Source: Flavobacterium aquicola
GTDB taxonomy: Bacteria > Bacteroidota > Bacteroidia > Flavobacteriales > Flavobacteriaceae
Reading direction: 5' to 3'
DNA length: 64,000 nt
Assembly (NCBI RefSeq): GCF_003385115.1
Contig: NZ_QUNI01000008.1
Span: 62,001 to 126,000 of the forward strand
Made by a program: the position numbers and the translations under genes. Shown here one piece after another: positions 9,030-17,255 of this stretch. The number at the start of each line of letters is the position of its first letter. The stretch's first letter is position 1. Under the pieces are notes generated by a model. The model had not been told where the DNA came from and made no database searches. It saw only the letters and a program-made list of their open reading frames with translations.

Positions 9030-10730
9030 ATGACTTCACCCATTTACGTATTAGGAACAGGACTTTCACATAACGGATCAGCAGTGTTGTTAAAAAACGG
9101 TCGTGTTTGTGTAGGTATTGAAAAAGAGCGAATCAGCAGAAAAAAGCACGATGGTGGCAACGATACATTGGCTATTCAGTATTGTTTGGATGCAGAGGGT
9201 ATCAAACTAAAAGATGTTGCTTTGGTGGTTCAATGTGCTAATTTTGATATACCAAATCGCGACAGATTTGGAGGTGAAAGAGTTTTTTCAAAATCAGAAG
9301 AACCTCCGATTATTGATATATCGCATCATTTAGCCCATGCCTATAGTGCTGTAGGAACTTCTCCTTTTTCTGAATGTGCAGTTATGGTAATTGACGGATG
9401 CGGGAGTCCTTTGCATCAGTTCTTAAGTATGCATCCTGAACAGGAAAAGGATATAAATTCCGTTTTTTTAAATCAAACACAAATACTATGTGAAAAAGAT
9501 AGTTTTTATCATTTTGATGGTCAGAAACTCACTCCATTATTCAAAGATTTTAGTCCAATGTCTCAGGTTTCAGTCAACGAATTGAAACTGCCCACTACAC
9601 AACATTCCATCGGTGGATTTTATGCGACGGTAAGTCATTATGTTTTTGGTGATATGGATGATGTTGGAAAATTAATGGGCTTGGCGCCTTTTGGTAATGC
9701 TAAAGATTTTGATTTTGAGGCTTTTGAATTTCAATCCGGAAGGGTATTTGTAAAAGATGATTGGAAAAAACATTTTACAAATCCTTCAAACGGATATGAA
9801 TATTTTAAAGAGTATTTTTCTTATTACGCCAATGTGGCAAAGTGGGCGCAGGAGCAGGTAGAAAAAGCGGTTATCACCTGTATTACAAATCGTTTGGAAC
9901 AATTTCCGCATAATAAATTATGTTATACTGGAGGAGTCGCGCTGAATGCTGTCGCCAATGCAAAACTCGAAGATGCAAAAATAGCTGAAATTATTTATTT
10001 TGAACCCGCGGCAGGCGACAATGGTCTAGCGCTAGGCTGTGCTTATTATGGCTGGCTAGATTATTTGAATATGCCAAAAGCAGTTCATGACGGAAGTACT
10101 TGTTTTGGTAAGCAATACAGTGAAAAACAAATCGAAGAAGCACTTCAAAAAGACGTTAATTCAGCCTATAATCAGAAGAATTTTGAAAATGAAGAGGATT
10201 TGATTTCCTATTGTGCCAAAAAACTGAATGAAGGCAAAACAATTGGCTGGTTTCAATCGGGAGCTGAATTTGGCCCTCGTTCATTAGGAAGAAGAAGTAT
10301 TTTGGCTCATCCTGGAGCGGAAGGAATGAAATTGCACATTAATCGGGATATTAAATTCAGAGAAGATTTTCGCCCTTTTGCGCCAGCTGTTTTAAAAGAT
10401 AAAGTAGAGGATTATTTTGAATCCGGTAGAAACAGTCCTTATATGATATTGGTCGATAAAACACGTTCCGGATATATTAGCCAATTAAGCAATGTGACAC
10501 ATTGTGATGGATCGGCTCGGGTACAGACTGTTGAAGAAACGTGGAATCCGCGATTTTTCAAATTATTGAAAGAATTTGAAAAAGAAAGCGGTATAGCCGT
10601 GCTGCTCAATACCAGTTTGAATAAAAAAGGAATGCCTATTGTTGAAACTCCAGAAGAAGCGCTTCATCTATTTGGAATTTCAGCTTTGGATATTTTAGTT
10701 CTTGAAAATACTGTTCTTGAAAAAGTGTAG
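9030..10730 (+). CDS. Carbamoyltransferase, NodU/CmcH/TobZ family
   Basis: A 566-residue two-domain enzyme that would transfer a carbamoyl group from carbamoyl phosphate to a hydroxyl through a carbamoyl-adenylate. The N-terminal Kae1-like domain begins VLGTGLSHNGSAVLL and holds the HHLAHAYSA metal site (His99, His100, His103); GGVALNAVANAKL and AAGDNGLALGCAYY follow, and the C-terminal YrdC-like domain has EFGPRSLGRRSILAHP and REDFRPFAPAV. Family substrates include Nod factors, cephems and aminoglycosides; none is indicated here. It converges on a dioxygenase gene only 2 nt away, so no terminator separates them. The neighbouring dioxygenase and ATP pyrophosphatase suggest a small-molecule modification locus (inference). 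Confidence 0.9.
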   Translation: MTSPIYVLGTGLSHNGSAVLLKNGRVCVGIEKERISRKKHDGGNDTLAIQYCLDAEGIKLKDVALVVQCANFDIPNRDRFGGERVFSKSEEPPIIDISHHLAHAYSAVGTSPFSECAVMVIDGCGSPLHQFLSMHPEQEKDINSVFLNQTQILCEKDSFYHFDGQKLTPLFKDFSPMSQVSVNELKLPTTQHSIGGFYATVSHYVFGDMDDVGKLMGLAPFGNAKDFDFEAFEFQSGRVFVKDDWKKHFTNPSNGYEYFKEYFSYYANVAKWAQEQVEKAVITCITNRLEQFPHNKLCYTGGVALNAVANAKLEDAKIAEIIYFEPAAGDNGLALGCAYYGWLDYLNMPKAVHDGSTCFGKQYSEKQIEEALQKDVNSAYNQKNFENEEDLISYCAKKLNEGKTIGWFQSGAEFGPRSLGRRSILAHPGAEGMKLHINRDIKFREDFRPFAPAVLKDKVEDYFESGRNSPYMILVDKTRSGYISQLSNVTHCDGSARVQTVEETWNPRFFKLLKEFEKESGIAVLLNTSLNKKGMPIVETPEEALHLFGISALDILVLENTVLEKV

Positions 10731-10732
10731 AA

Positions 10733-11422
10733 CTATTCCATTTCTTTAATCAAATCATTCGCCACGGCAGAATTCATTCGTTGCAATTCGGCTATTACAA
10801 GTTTTTTTTCTTCATCACTCATAACTGGTTTTGGTTTTATAAATTGATTAGGATTTGCTTCTGCAAAAAAAAGTTGATCTGTCCACTCGTTCCTAAGACC
10901 GTCAATAACCAAATGAATTCGGTTTATTGTTCCCCGATTAGCCACCGAATGCATAAAATTAGCATCAATATACCAACATTCTCCCTCATTCATTATAATT
11001 CGGTTACCATCCAGAATAAATTCAACTTCATCGTTTGTAATAATCGGAATGTGTAATCGAAAACAACCATCTTCATAACCAAGACAATTATCTGTGTGTG
11101 GCTTTATTTCGGCACCGACGGCTAATTGCAGTAAACGGACTGTTGTTTTTTCAAATAGAAAACCTTTTAAAATTTCTTTAAAATAGTCACAAAACTCCAG
11201 AATTTCAGTATTTATAATAGGGTCATCATTATTTGAAGTAGCAAATATTTCATTTGATTTTCCTCCTTTTGCCATCAAAGCAATAGAAGTCCATTTGCCC
11301 GAATAACCATTTTTATTATAATGATCAGTCCATTCCTGCTTCAATACTTTCTGAACATCCTTTTTTAAACGTTCCTTATCAAAAACAAAAGGAAATTTTA
11401 TTGTGCGTACTAATTCTTCCAT
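10733..11422 (-). CDS. Aspartyl/asparaginyl beta-hydroxylase-like Fe(II)/2-oxoglutarate oxygenase
   Basis: A 229-residue cupin-fold protein. The segment at residues 107-125 (EIKPHTDNCLGYEDGCFRLH) has candidate iron ligands His109 and Asp111, and the later FMHSVANRG supplies His158; RIHLVIDG near 168-175 contains an Arg that could bind 2-oxoglutarate. This resembles the Asp_Arg_Hydrox domain, whose known members hydroxylate Asp or Asn, or act on free amino acids. It is the last gene of a minus-strand run after the HEAGH protein (3 nt spacer), so the two are almost certainly cotranscribed. The substrate is unknown. Confidence 0.8.
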   Translation of the reverse strand: MEELVRTIKFPFVFDKERLKKDVQKVLKQEWTDHYNKNGYSGKWTSIALMAKGGKSNEIFATSNNDDPIINTEILEFCDYFKEILKGFLFEKTTVRLLQLAVGAEIKPHTDNCLGYEDGCFRLHIPIITNDEVEFILDGNRIIMNEGECWYIDANFMHSVANRGTINRIHLVIDGLRNEWTDQLFFAEANPNQFIKPKPVMSDEEKKLVIAELQRMNSAVANDLIKEME

Positions 11423-11425
11423 AAT

Positions 11426-11935
11426 TTAATCTCTTAGCCATTTTTGCATTGCAGGAAATGCTTTTTTATTTTCCTGAAGAGCACGATTTTCACTTAAGGT
11501 AAGCCCCATCCATTCCAATAGAGGAAGTCCAATATAGTTTCCGCTGCTAAAATTTGAAATAAACCAATCCGAACAATTTTTGTATCCATTGGGATGAAAT
11601 ACAAAATCCAAAGGCAAATCTAAATGATAACTGGCTGCATAAGACCATAAAATAGCTACTATTTCCTCACCTTGTGTAGGCCACTCACTTGACATTTCTT
11701 CAGTTCCGACCAATTTCCTTTCGGATGCTGTAGTAACAGCCAAATGCCCTGCTTCATGCAGAATATCACCCGGATATAATAATTTTTCAAAATCTACATA
11801 AATACAATTTGAACCCAACGATAAGCCAGGCAAAAAAGTAGTTTCGTCCAATTCCTTTTCGATAACATCAATCCCAATTTCGTTTAAAAAAGACAAAGCT
11901 TTTTCTAATTCTCGACTATGTTTTTTTGTTAACAT
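11426..11935 (-). CDS. Uncharacterised protein with HEAGH metallopeptidase-like motif
   Basis: A 169-residue protein with no signal peptide that I cannot assign to a named family. Residues 60-64 are HEAGH, matching the HExxH zinc-binding consensus, in the context YPGDILHEAGHLAVTT. Glu90 or Glu91 (in GEEIVA) is a plausible third ligand, as in short gluzincin-like proteins. It sits 32 nt after the DUF71 gene and 3 nt before the dioxygenase gene, so it belongs to that operon. It could be a peptidase, or a metal-binding partner that has lost activity. Confidence 0.7.
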   Translation of the reverse strand: MLTKKHSRELEKALSFLNEIGIDVIEKELDETTFLPGLSLGSNCIYVDFEKLLYPGDILHEAGHLAVTTASERKLVGTEEMSSEWPTQGEEIVAILWSYAASYHLDLPLDFVFHPNGYKNCSDWFISNFSSGNYIGLPLLEWMGLTLSENRALQENKKAFPAMQKWLRD

Positions 11936-11967
11936 CTAATCTAATTTTATCAATTAAACTTCTATAA

Positions 11968-12708
11968 CTATTTATTCTGAATTAAATCACAATACCAAAA
12001 TCCGTAGTCAAAAGCATCCGAAGCTGAAGTATCACAAGCAGTATCAGACGAATCTTCCTCTTTTGGTTTTTCATATTTACGATAAACAATTTCGCCAATT
12101 TCAAATTGAATCGGATTGCTGAAAATAGGTCCGTCAAAAGTAAAAGTATGAAATTCTCCGTTTTCGCCACATACATCTACATTTTCGGGTAAATCATTTA
12201 TAAAATCCTGATCAATTATACGGCCTACAAAACTTTTGTCCAAAAAACGTTCGTTGACACAAACTACAATAGTTTTAAACCCCAATGCAATAAATTCCTG
12301 AATTAAATCCGAAGTTGGAATTTTCCAAAGCGGAAACACAGCTTCAAAACCTATTTCGGCTAGTTTGTCTTCCCTGTATTTTCGCAAATCTTCCAAAAAA
12401 ATATCTCCAAAAACAGAGTGCGTAATACCATGTCCCTTTAATTTGAAAAGTGTGGCCTGCATTACAGCTTCATACACTTCCATCGTTGGCATTTCGGGAA
12501 TTTGCATAATTTCGAGTGGTAATCCAATACTCTCGGCTTGCTGTTCCAACAATTCAACCCGAACTCCGTGCATAGAAATACGCTGAAACTGCTGATTGAC
12601 ACTGGTTAACAAACAACTAATTTCGTATTCATCATTTTGTAATGTTTTATACAATGCTAAAGCAGAATCTTTACCGCTGCTCCAATTAAATAGGGCTTTC
12701 TTTTTCAA
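11968..12708 (-). CDS. Dph6/DUF71-type ATP pyrophosphatase
   Basis: A 246-residue adenine nucleotide alpha-hydrolase-fold protein. The PP-loop is at residues 10-15 (SSGKDS), and the DUF71 region includes QRISMHGVR and VFGDIFLEDLR. Archaeal and eukaryotic relatives make diphthine amide on EF-2; bacteria lack diphthamide, and published comparative genomics predicts that bacterial paralogues act in B12 salvage or other amidations. No cobalamin gene is visible here. It is the first gene of the minus-strand trio with the HEAGH protein and the dioxygenase. A REP-like palindrome sits 40 nt upstream, in its promoter region. Confidence 0.85.
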   Translation of the reverse strand: MKKKALFNWSSGKDSALALYKTLQNDEYEISCLLTSVNQQFQRISMHGVRVELLEQQAESIGLPLEIMQIPEMPTMEVYEAVMQATLFKLKGHGITHSVFGDIFLEDLRKYREDKLAEIGFEAVFPLWKIPTSDLIQEFIALGFKTIVVCVNERFLDKSFVGRIIDQDFINDLPENVDVCGENGEFHTFTFDGPIFSNPIQFEIGEIVYRKYEKPKEEDSSDTACDTSASDAFDYGFWYCDLIQNK

Positions 12709-12747
12709 TGGATTTGTTTTAATTTTTTTCTAGGAACGGATAAACAT

Positions 12748-12793
12748 GTAAAGATGCACTGCAGTGCATCTCTACCGCCGTGTGCATCTATAC
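12748..12793. repeat. Diverged REP-like unit upstream of the RAYT gene
   Basis: A 28-nt imperfect palindrome at 12748-12775 (left arm GTAAAGATGCACTG, right arm CAGTGCATCTCTAC, one mismatch) is followed after 6 nt by an extra right-arm copy, GTGCATCTATAC, at 12782-12793. It is a diverged version of the two units inside the transposase gene (AT in place of AC in the arms) with the same palindrome-plus-extra-arm layout. It lies between the divergent DUF71 and RAYT genes. Confidence 0.8.
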
Positions 12794-12874
12794 TACAACC
12801 CGTATCTCTGCATAACAAATTTAATACGATTTTTGGTTAAACCTTTGTAACTTTGAATAACTTGTAAATGAAAT

Positions 12875-13660
12875 ATGGTATTATTCAAAAATAAATATAA
12901 AACCGAATCGAATAGATTAAAAAATTGGGATTATTCTAGTAAAGCAATTTATTTTATTACAATTGTTACTAAAAACAGGGAATCTATATTTGGAGATATT
13001 TTAGACATGAAAATGATTTTAAACGATAATGGTAAAATAATTAAAAACGAATTACTAAAATCAATTCAAATCCGTGATCGTTGGTTTTTTCATAATTGGG
13101 TTATTATGCCAAATCATATTCATTTGTTGATTGAAATTGTATCAACCAACGCTATGGATTCTCAGAATGATAATACGGACAATTCAGTAGAGACGCACGT
13201 AGAGACGCACTGCAGTGCGTCTCTACGTACCCAACGGTCACCATTAAATGAACCTACCAAAAAAATCCTTCCCGATTATACTGATATTGAAATTGTAAAA
13301 TCATTTATTTCTTATGATGCATATCTCTCATATATCAAATCAATCGACGACTTAAAAACAAACAACGTTGTAGAGACGCACTGCAGTGCGTCTCTACGTG
13401 CGTCTCTACCACCAAATCAATCCAAAATTAATTCATTATCACGCAAACCCGATTCCATTTCATCATTTGTGGCTATATTCAAATCAATTACTACCAAACA
13501 GATTAATCGATTAACAGAGAGCAATAATTGTGATTCCATTTGGCAATCCAATTACCATGATCACATTGTTAAGGATTATAATTCTTTCGATAAAATATAT
13601 TATTACATTAAAAACAATCCTAAAAATTGGGATACAGATTCCATAAATTCAATAGAATGA
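12875..13660 (+). CDS. REP-associated tyrosine transposase (RAYT, Y1 HUH family)
   Basis: A 261-residue IS200-related single-strand transposase of the domesticated RAYT type. The HUH motif is at residues 79-83 (PNHIH; His81, His83), and the expected catalytic Tyr is Tyr227 in WQSNYHDHIV, followed by YYYIKNNPKNW, typical of the family C-terminus. Members are often near 180-220 residues; the extra length lies between HUH and Tyr and includes two peptides (near residues 105-118 and 166-179, both with VETHCSASLR) encoded by REP-like palindromes in the gene itself. No terminal inverted repeats of a normal insertion sequence are seen. A TAACTTTG box at 12848-12855 may be its -7 element. Its stop overlaps the next start (ATGA). 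Confidence 0.9.
   Translation: MVLFKNKYKTESNRLKNWDYSSKAIYFITIVTKNRESIFGDILDMKMILNDNGKIIKNELLKSIQIRDRWFFHNWVIMPNHIHLLIEIVSTNAMDSQNDNTDNSVETHVETHCSASLRTQRSPLNEPTKKILPDYTDIEIVKSFISYDAYLSYIKSIDDLKTNNVVETHCSASLRASLPPNQSKINSLSRKPDSISSFVAIFKSITTKQINRLTESNNCDSIWQSNYHDHIVKDYNSFDKIYYYIKNNPKNWDTDSINSIE
13187..13226. repeat. REP unit 1 inside the RAYT coding sequence
   Basis: A 40-nt unit: an extra left arm GTAGAGACGCAC (13187-13198) and a perfect 28-nt palindrome (13199-13226, half-arm GTAGAGACGCACTG). With flanking bases the palindrome extends to 32 nt (13197-13228). It begins with GTAG, the tetranucleotide that REP transposases are known to recognise at the foot of REP hairpins. Confidence 0.95.
13370..13409. 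repeat. REP unit 2 inside the RAYT coding sequence, inverted copy of unit 1
   Basis: The same 28-nt perfect palindrome (13370-13397) followed by an extra right arm GTGCGTCTCTAC (13398-13409). The 40-nt unit is the exact reverse complement of unit 1, so the two form an inverted pair around 143 nt. It is read in the same codon phase as unit 1. Confidence 0.95.
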
Positions 13661-15723
13661 AATACCTTTTCCTTTTTTTCTCCGCATTTGCATTCGCACA
13701 GCAAACCAAATCGGTTGATTTTAAAACCGTTGATGGATCGATTTCGATTAATTCAGATAGCAAGAGCATTTCCGGTACAGTTACCTATGTTTTTGAAGTA
13801 TTAAAACCTATTGACACTATCAAGATTGATGCGCAAAACATGGCTTTTTCGGGAGTAGAACTAAATCATCATAGCATTACATTTACAACTAACGGAAAAG
13901 AACTGCTCCTGATATATCCGTTCCAAAAAGGGAAAAATTCCGTTCAATTTTCATACGAAGCAAAGCCCAAACAAACCATGTATTTTGTAGGTTCTGAAGC
14001 AACAGATAATTTACAGATTTGGACGCAGGGACAGGGAAAATATACCAGTCATTGGTTTCCGAGTTTTGATAATGTCAATGAAAAAGTAATTTTCAATATA
14101 GAAATTGCTTTTGATTCAAAATATCAAGTGTTGTCAAATGGTGTTTTAAAAGATAAATTGTTTGAAAAAAACAAAACCCATTGGAAATATCGTATGCAAA
14201 AACCTATGAGCTCTTATTTATTGATGATGGCCATTGGTAAATATGATAAAAACATTTTAAAATCAAAGTCAGGAGTTCCTTTAGAATTGTATCTGGATCC
14301 AAAAGACATAAGCAGACAAGAACCAACCTACCGCTATTCTAAAGAAATATTCGATTATTTAGAAAAAGAAATAGGAGTGAAGTACCCTTGGAAAATTTAT
14401 CGACAAATTCCGGTTTCTGAGTTTCTGTATGCTGGCATGGAAAATACAAGTTCAACATTATTTGCAACCCGTTATGTTGTGGACAGCATTGGTTTTGAAG
14501 ACCGAAGTTACACCAATGTCAATGCACATGAACTGGCACATCAATGGTTTGGCGATTTAGTAACAGCCCAAAGCGGTAAAAATCATTGGCTTCAGGAAGG
14601 ATTTGCGACCTATTATGCATTATTAGCAGAACGATCAATCTATGGTGATGATTATTTTTATTCCAAATTATACGAATCATCATTGCAATTAAAGCAAGCC
14701 TCTAAAACCGATACAATTCCGGTGCTGAATGCTAAAGCAAGTTCTCTGACATTTTATCAAAAAGGAGCTTGGGCATTGCATGTTTTACGTGAGGGAATAG
14801 GAGAGAAGGCTTTTAAAAAAGCGGTAAAGAATTATCTTTTGAAATATTCCTATCAAAACGTTACGACACAGGATTTCTTTGATGAAATCAAAAAAGTATC
14901 CAACTATGATTTGGTGAATTTTAGTAAAATATGGCTGGAATCATCAGATTTCAACAGTAATATCGCTAATGAATTATTAGCTAAAAATAACGCAATGAAA
15001 GTTGTACTGGAAGTAAACAAACTTAGAAATAAACCAATTGCTGAAAAGTATGGTTTCTTCGAGAAAACATTGAAATCTGATGTGTATCAAAGCGTGAAAG
15101 AAGCAATTGTCGGACAACTTTTCAAAGAGAAGTTTGAAGATAAAAAACAGTTATTGCGATTGGCGCTGCAAACCCAAAACGTACAAATAAGACAGGCTGT
15201 CGCAAGTACATTTCAAAAAATACCAGAGGAATTTAGAGCTGATTATGAAACATTACTTGATGACAAATCCTATCAGACTCAGGAATTAGCATTATATAAT
15301 TTATGGAATAATTTTCCCAACCTGAGAGTCGAATATTTATCAAAAACAAAAGACTGGATAGGATTTAATGATTTCAATCTGCGGATACTGTGGCTTTCAC
15401 TAGCAGTTTCTACTCCAGAATATAATACCGCCGACAAAGAAAAGTATATCACAGAATTAATTGATTATTCTTCGGTAAAATATGAAGCTATAACAAGACA
15501 GAATGCCTTAGAATATTTACTCAATTTCAAAATCATTAACGAAGCTGTTTTAAAGAATCTGGTAAATGCTACAACACATCATACATGGCAGTTTTCAAAA
15601 TTTGGAAGAGACAATATTCGGGTATTATTAAAAAATCCAGAAATCAGAAGTAGTTTTCAAAATATCCTGTCTTCTTTGAACGAAAAAGAACAATTCCAAT
15701 TGAATCGATTAGTGAAAGAATAA
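13657..15723 (+). CDS. M1 family aminopeptidase, secreted or periplasmic
   Basis: A 688-residue zinc aminopeptidase. The chosen start at 13657 gives a clean signal peptide (MKYLFLFFSAFAFAQQ); an earlier in-frame start at 13627 would add ten residues and overlap the transposase more. The exopeptidase motif GMEN is at residues 260-263, zinc ligands in HELAH are His291 and His295, catalytic Glu292 lies between, and Glu314 (WLQEGFATYY) is the third ligand, at the normal 18-residue spacing. The C-terminal half is helical, HEAT-like. Its ATG overlaps the transposase stop by 4 nt, so translation may be coupled. It would trim peptides in the periplasm. Confidence 0.92.
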   Translation: MKYLFLFFSAFAFAQQTKSVDFKTVDGSISINSDSKSISGTVTYVFEVLKPIDTIKIDAQNMAFSGVELNHHSITFTTNGKELLLIYPFQKGKNSVQFSYEAKPKQTMYFVGSEATDNLQIWTQGQGKYTSHWFPSFDNVNEKVIFNIEIAFDSKYQVLSNGVLKDKLFEKNKTHWKYRMQKPMSSYLLMMAIGKYDKNILKSKSGVPLELYLDPKDISRQEPTYRYSKEIFDYLEKEIGVKYPWKIYRQIPVSEFLYAGMENTSSTLFATRYVVDSIGFEDRSYTNVNAHELAHQWFGDLVTAQSGKNHWLQEGFATYYALLAERSIYGDDYFYSKLYESSLQLKQASKTDTIPVLNAKASSLTFYQKGAWALHVLREGIGEKAFKKAVKNYLLKYSYQNVTTQDFFDEIKKVSNYDLVNFSKIWLESSDFNSNIANELLAKNNAMKVVLEVNKLRNKPIAEKYGFFEKTLKSDVYQSVKEAIVGQLFKEKFEDKKQLLRLALQTQNVQIRQAVASTFQKIPEEFRADYETLLDDKSYQTQELALYNLWNNFPNLRVEYLSKTKDWIGFNDFNLRILWLSLAVSTPEYNTADKEKYITELIDYSSVKYEAITRQNALEYLLNFKIINEAVLKNLVNATTHHTWQFSKFGRDNIRVLLKNPEIRSSFQNILSSLNEKEQFQLNRLVKE

Positions 15724-15735
15724 ATTTAAAAAAAA

Positions 15736-15769
15736 GCTAAGTTCCTAAGACAAAACCTTAGAAATTAGC
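15736..15769. terminator. Possible bidirectional terminator hairpin
   Basis: GCTAAGTTCCTAAG (15736-15749) can pair imperfectly with CTTAGAAATTAGC (15757-15769) between convergent genes. An A tract precedes it, so it is better placed to act on the minus strand. Confidence 0.4.
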
Positions 15770-15797
15770 TTCTTAGAATCTCATAAACTCAAAAAAA

Positions 15798-16319
15798 TTA
15801 CCACATCTGGCTTACTTCTTTTTTAATATATCCCAAAGCGGCATTACTAGGAGTCTGCTTGTCAAGTAAATCATTTAACAATGCTTGTCTCAATTGGTCT
15901 GCATTAGTAACTGCTTCGCTCAAAGCTCCTTTTCGAATCATCTGTATAGTAGCATTTTTGGCAGTTGTTATGATAGTCCAGCATTCATCTGTCATGTAAA
16001 TCTGCTGTGCAAGATTGTGTTCAAATTCCTGGTCTATCTGCGCAATAATAAAATTAGCGTAATCATTTTTATCAGTAGAAATTGGCGAAATTCTAATCAA
16101 TAAATTAGAAAGACTGATGCGTTCCAGAAATAAAGTCATACGCTCATATGCCTGCAAACGCAATGGCATGGAGTTTTTCTGCCCTTCCTTCATTAATAAA
16201 TAGCGGCGTCTTCCTTCCTCGTTTTTTGTATGTAAGTTAAAAAAGTAATAGGCAACCGTACCGGTTATAATGGCAGGCAGTGTATAACTAAGCAATTCAA
16301 TCATTTTTGATAAATCCAT
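15798..16319 (-). CDS. Uncharacterised membrane-anchored protein
   Basis: A 173-residue protein with one clear membrane segment near residues 10-27 (LSYTLPAIITGTVAYYFF), then a charged mostly helical cytoplasmic part (KNEEGRRRYLLMKEGQKNS, PLRLQAYERMTLFLERI). I do not recognise a named domain. It is monocistronic, convergent with the aminopeptidase, and has a well-formed promoter at 16342-16371. Similar short anchored proteins are common in flavobacteria, without known function. Confidence 0.75.
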   Translation of the reverse strand: MDLSKMIELLSYTLPAIITGTVAYYFFNLHTKNEEGRRRYLLMKEGQKNSMPLRLQAYERMTLFLERISLSNLLIRISPISTDKNDYANFIIAQIDQEFEHNLAQQIYMTDECWTIITTAKNATIQMIRKGALSEAVTNADQLRQALLNDLLDKQTPSNAALGYIKKEVSQMW

Positions 16320-16341
16320 TTTGTTTTCGTTTTAAAAAAAG

Positions 16342-16371
16342 CAAAAATAATGTTTTTGAAACTAAATCAAA
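16342..16371 (-). promoter_or_regulatory. Bacteroidota-type promoter for the 16319 gene
   Basis: On the minus strand TTTG (16371-16368) is followed after 18 nt by TATTTTTG (16349-16342), a good match to the flavobacterial -33/-7 pattern, 23 nt before the start codon. Confidence 0.55.
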
Positions 16372-16450
16372 GGCAAATTTTTCGCAATAATAAAAAGCGG
16401 AATAGTATTTTTGCAACTTCAAAAATCAGAATAAAAATTTATAAGAACCA

Positions 16451-17218
16451 ATGGAAACCTACATCATCGCATTACTTTGTTTAGCTGCTTTTTTTGCAGG
16501 GTTTATTGATGCCATTGTCGGCGGAGGTGGTCTTATACAAACACCTGCAGGACTAATTCTTCTGCCAAATCTGCCGGTGTCAACAGTAATAGGAACCCTG
16601 AAAATACCAGCTTTCAGCGGCACTTCGTTTGCGGCTTACCAGTATTTAAAAAAAGTTACTCTCGACAAAAAGATTTTGATAATCATGATGCTTTTGGCAT
16701 TTCCGGCAGCGTTTTTGGGATCAACAGTCTTAACCTATGTGAGTAATGATTTTATGAAGCCGTTATTACTTGTAGTTTTATCATTATTAGCGATTTACAC
16801 CTATGTTAAGAAAAATTTCGGACAGCATCAAGTCAGAAATATTTCTGCAAAGACTCAAATTCTTAATGCAGTAGGAATCAGTTTTATAGTTGGATTTTAT
16901 GACGGATTCATAGGGCCTGGCACGGGAAGCTTCCTTGTTGTTGCTTTCATCGCTATAATGGGATTTGACTTTCTTCATGCTTCTGCCAATGCCAAAATGG
17001 TAAATCTTGCTACTAATTTTGGTTCGATCTGTTTATTTATCCTCAAAGGAAAAATTATTTGGTCAATTGCTTTGCCTATGGCAGCCAGCAATGCAATAGG
17101 AGGATGGCTGGGAGCCAAACTAGCCATCAACAGAGGAAATAAATTTATCCGCGTATTCTTTTTAGTGGTAGTTACTGGTACATTGATCCGTTTTGCCTAC
17201 GATGTCTTTTTAAAATAA
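16451..17218 (+). CDS. TauE/SafE (TSUP) family permease
   Basis: A 255-residue polytopic inner membrane protein with about eight hydrophobic segments. The first repeat has FFAGFIDAIVGGGGLIQTPA and the second GFYDGFIGPGTGSF, the paired glycine-rich motifs of the sulfite exporter TauE/SafE family. Members move organosulfonates, sulfite or other small anions, and the substrate is not predictable here. A TATTTTTG box at 16406-16413 may be the -7 element. The following VOC gene has its own TATATTTG box, so the two need not be one unit. Confidence 0.9.
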   Translation: METYIIALLCLAAFFAGFIDAIVGGGGLIQTPAGLILLPNLPVSTVIGTLKIPAFSGTSFAAYQYLKKVTLDKKILIIMMLLAFPAAFLGSTVLTYVSNDFMKPLLLVVLSLLAIYTYVKKNFGQHQVRNISAKTQILNAVGISFIVGFYDGFIGPGTGSFLVVAFIAIMGFDFLHASANAKMVNLATNFGSICLFILKGKIIWSIALPMAASNAIGGWLGAKLAINRGNKFIRVFFLVVVTGTLIRFAYDVFLK

Positions 17219-17255
17219 AAAATAAATCTATATTTGATTGTAAAAACAAAAAACC

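Noticed and set aside
12748..13409. Repeated GTAGAGACGCAC units as a possible CRISPR array
   Set aside because: The units are palindromes in opposite orientations with unequal spacing, two lie inside an intact transposase gene, and no cas gene is present.
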